Positions 59,640-64,000 of a DNA stretch of 64,000 nt are shown in pieces. This stretch comes from Anabas testudineus (taxonomy: Eukaryota > Chordata > Actinopteri > Anabantiformes > Anabantidae): assembly GCF_900324465.2 (NCBI RefSeq), contig NC_046618.1, forward strand, positions 17,605,063-17,669,062, in the 5' to 3' direction. The position numbers and the translations under genes are program-made. Below the pieces are notes generated by a model that made no database searches, was not told the origin of the DNA, and saw only the letters and a program-made list of their open reading frames with translations. Within the stretch, counting starts at the first letter, position 1. Every line of letters begins with the position of its first letter.

Positions 59640-61631
59640 CCGGTTCAGTCCAGTCTTTCAGGCGTTTCTGTCTGCATTTTATTTCGAACCATCATGCCTT
59701 GCGACAGGCTGTTGCCAGGGCAACCGTTGTAAATAACTCGCTCATGCCGTGGCGGGGACGCTTCACTGGAAAGTTCAGCATGGTGTCATTTAATCTTTTG
59801 TGTACGCCAAATTGAATACAAGTTAGATTTTTTTTAATTTTGGACCTCTTAATAACCATTTTTTATTACATATGCGTAGCGTTAAACAACTTATACGTGC
59901 ATAATAAGTAATTGCTTGTGTAATATTCAACCTGACGTCATATATTCAACATCACTGTTTGCTTAAACTTCCTCCTATAATTTGTCTAAAATTTTAAAAT
60001 GCATATGTATGTTAGGTCTCACGGTTCAACCTGCATGTCAGGACATCAACAGTGCTATAAAGTCCAAGAAACTCTGAAAACAGTGATGCAATTGTTGTGG
60101 CAAGACCTAGCAAAGGTATAAACCCATTTCAAAAGCTTCTCTAGAAAACTCCTGGGACCACAAAACTCTTACTGTAGTCCATCAAAACTTTCCCCAGTTA
60201 TGTCAAAAGTAACAGGGCCGTGCTCACTCTTCCCTGGCCTCTTTCCCTCCATCAGAAGAAGAGGGATGATTCATGCAGCCAAAACCACTGTACAGAGTGT
60301 ACAGTACTTTAAAAATGTTGTCACAAGGCCAGCCTCAATCAAAAACCTGAGGGCAGTTTAGGCAATTTCTCTGCCAGACTGTTCAAGTAGTCTGGGTCGC
60401 AGAAGCATCTCTCTATTTTAAGATACTTTTTTAGTATATTTATAGTAAAAGAATTAACAGAAAAAGTTACATGCTGTAGGTTTTTAGTGAACTGAAGTTT
60501 TTAGGCCAGATGTAAGGCTCAAGAGGATCATGTAAATGACACCAACAACAAATAAAACACATTTAGTTGGATGACCATATCAAACAATACCCAGCATTAT
60601 TATATGCATATAAAATGTATGCATTGTCAATTTTCACTAAATTTGTAAAACTAAAAATTACTGATGACCCATTTATTTCACACATTCAAACTCAAAGTTA
60701 ACAGCTGGATGTTCACAATGCCATTTCCCATAAATATGTTTCTTAAATATTGTTAAAATATCTGCAATCCATCCAAACTGAATTAAAGTCCTAATCCTAA
60801 TGTAAACTGTGGCAAAGATAAAAGTTGCATCATCATGACTGTAACATTATTTCAGCTACCTGGTTAACATAATTTCTTACACTGCTTTTAAAATTCCCAT
60901 GAGAATATTACTGAAAATATAATCCTCTGACTTGACACATTTTCCAATCATTACCAATCATATTCACATACCAGTCAATGACTGAGGGAACTGTTTATTC
61001 TCATTTATCCTACATTAGTGTCTATAATCAGAAACTGAACCTAATACCCACAAATACTGTTTGCACCTTTGCATGTCTTCCCTCTAATTCATAAGTTTGC
61101 CCAAACCAACGAAGTTAAAGTCACACAGTCTAAAAATCCCATGGTGAATGAAATTTGAACATTTGAAGAGATTTGATTCTACTATACTGTAAAACCTACC
61201 CCTTTAAACTCCTTTTAAAAAAAACCTATCCAAAGTGTTTAAAAAAAACTTCTGTCAGTGGGGACCACTATCATACTGGTTTATAATGGTTCATGATAAG
61301 CTGGTAACAGTTGTAACAGAAGTCAGTTGACATTCTCTCAAATTATGTTATAATCCTTTTTTGGTATTTTAAATTTAAACAAACAAGTAAGCAATAAATT
61401 ATTTAAAAATGGAGAGAGTCTCCACAAACATACATGGAGCATAGAGACTTAAATTTAAGATAAAAACAGTAACAATTCTGTTGTACAGAGCATGTAGAAG
61501 TGTTTGGGTTTAAAAAAATCATCAGTGGGGCTGATTCCAACTTCCAACTAAGACAGAAAAAATGTCACACATTTGAAAACATGCTTCTGATCTTGTATCT
61601 TATATCTTCAAATACACATGTAGCTGTATCT
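59640..61631. other. spacer between dynll1 and polb (contains polb 3' UTR)
   Basis: AT-rich sequence. A full CRE palindrome, TGACGTCA, stands at 59933-59940. A stretch near 60040-60400 (GATGCAATTGTTGTGGCAAG and nearby) vaguely recalls a degraded Tc1-type element, but I could not define ends. Minus-strand AATAAA occurs near 60992, a candidate end for polb. No exon was recognised. Confidence 0.45.
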
Positions 61632-63934
<2,303 letters not shown>

Positions 63935-64000
63935 CTGTTGAAATGTGTAAACAAAGCTGAGGGTGTTAAATAGTGCAATCTGCAGCAGTTATGTAAGATG

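Noticed and set aside
60040-60400. Possible Tc1-like remnant between dynll1 and polb
   Set aside because: Some phrases resemble fish Tc1 elements, but no terminal repeats, TA duplication or DDE motif could be found, so it is not listed as an element.

Overview
The window is nuclear DNA of a ray-finned fish, probably a percomorph-type teleost. It carries intron-rich vertebrate genes with GT-AG splicing, debris of Tc1/mariner and hAT transposons, and the abundant teleost SINE/L2 3' tail (GTAAGTYGCTTTGGATAAAA). Genes were identified by splicing exons by eye, checking the reading phase across every junction, and comparing the products with remembered human proteins. No database search was run.

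Layout. 1-6.3 kb (+): the 3' half of a septin-2 gene whose 5' exons lie outside the window; its introns hold an intact-ended hAT remnant and a perfect AT palindrome. 6.3-21.7 kb (+): septin 5, with a 14-nt microexon and an alternative first exon. 22.6-24.7 kb (+): gp1bb, the platelet/thrombocyte glycoprotein Ib beta, with a single coding exon. 25.4-34.5 kb (+): dhx37, a DEAH-box helicase of ribosome biogenesis, in 26 coding exons. 34.5-36.3 kb: repeat-rich spacer. 36.4-40.4 kb (+): ufd1, a p97/VCP cofactor. 40.9-41.9 kb (+): the C22orf39 homologue. 43.0-45.5 kb (-): mrpl40. 46.0-51.3 kb (+): acaa2, mitochondrial 3-ketoacyl-CoA thiolase. 52.15-56.1 kb (+): rpl6, a TOP-type ribosomal protein gene. 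57.3-59.55 kb (-): dynll1, dynein light chain LC8. 59.6-61.6 kb: spacer. 61.6-64 kb (-): DNA polymerase beta (polb), with its 5' exons beyond the right edge.

Context. sept5-gp1bb and ufd1-C22orf39-mrpl40 are neighbours in the same relative orientations in human 22q11.2 (the DiGeorge/velocardiofacial region). dhx37, rpl6 and dynll1 have human counterparts on 12q24, acaa2 on 18q21 and polb on 8p11, so the block mixes deep microsynteny with fish or mammalian rearrangement. The genes are not an operon. Most are separately promoted housekeeping genes (ribosome biogenesis and translation: dhx37, rpl6, mrpl40; protein quality control: ufd1; mitochondria: acaa2, mrpl40; DNA repair: polb). The tissue-specific exceptions are sept5 (neurons, platelets) and gp1bb (thrombocytes).

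I saw no CRISPR array, tRNA, rRNA, retroviral or virus-like element. The best leads are the conserved sept5 alternative promoter, competing GC/GT donors in dhx37, an orphan ATG exon divergent from mrpl40, an 81-bp perfect tandem duplication, direct repeats bracketing three rpl6 exons, and a hairpin of paired TAATCC sites in a sept5 intron.
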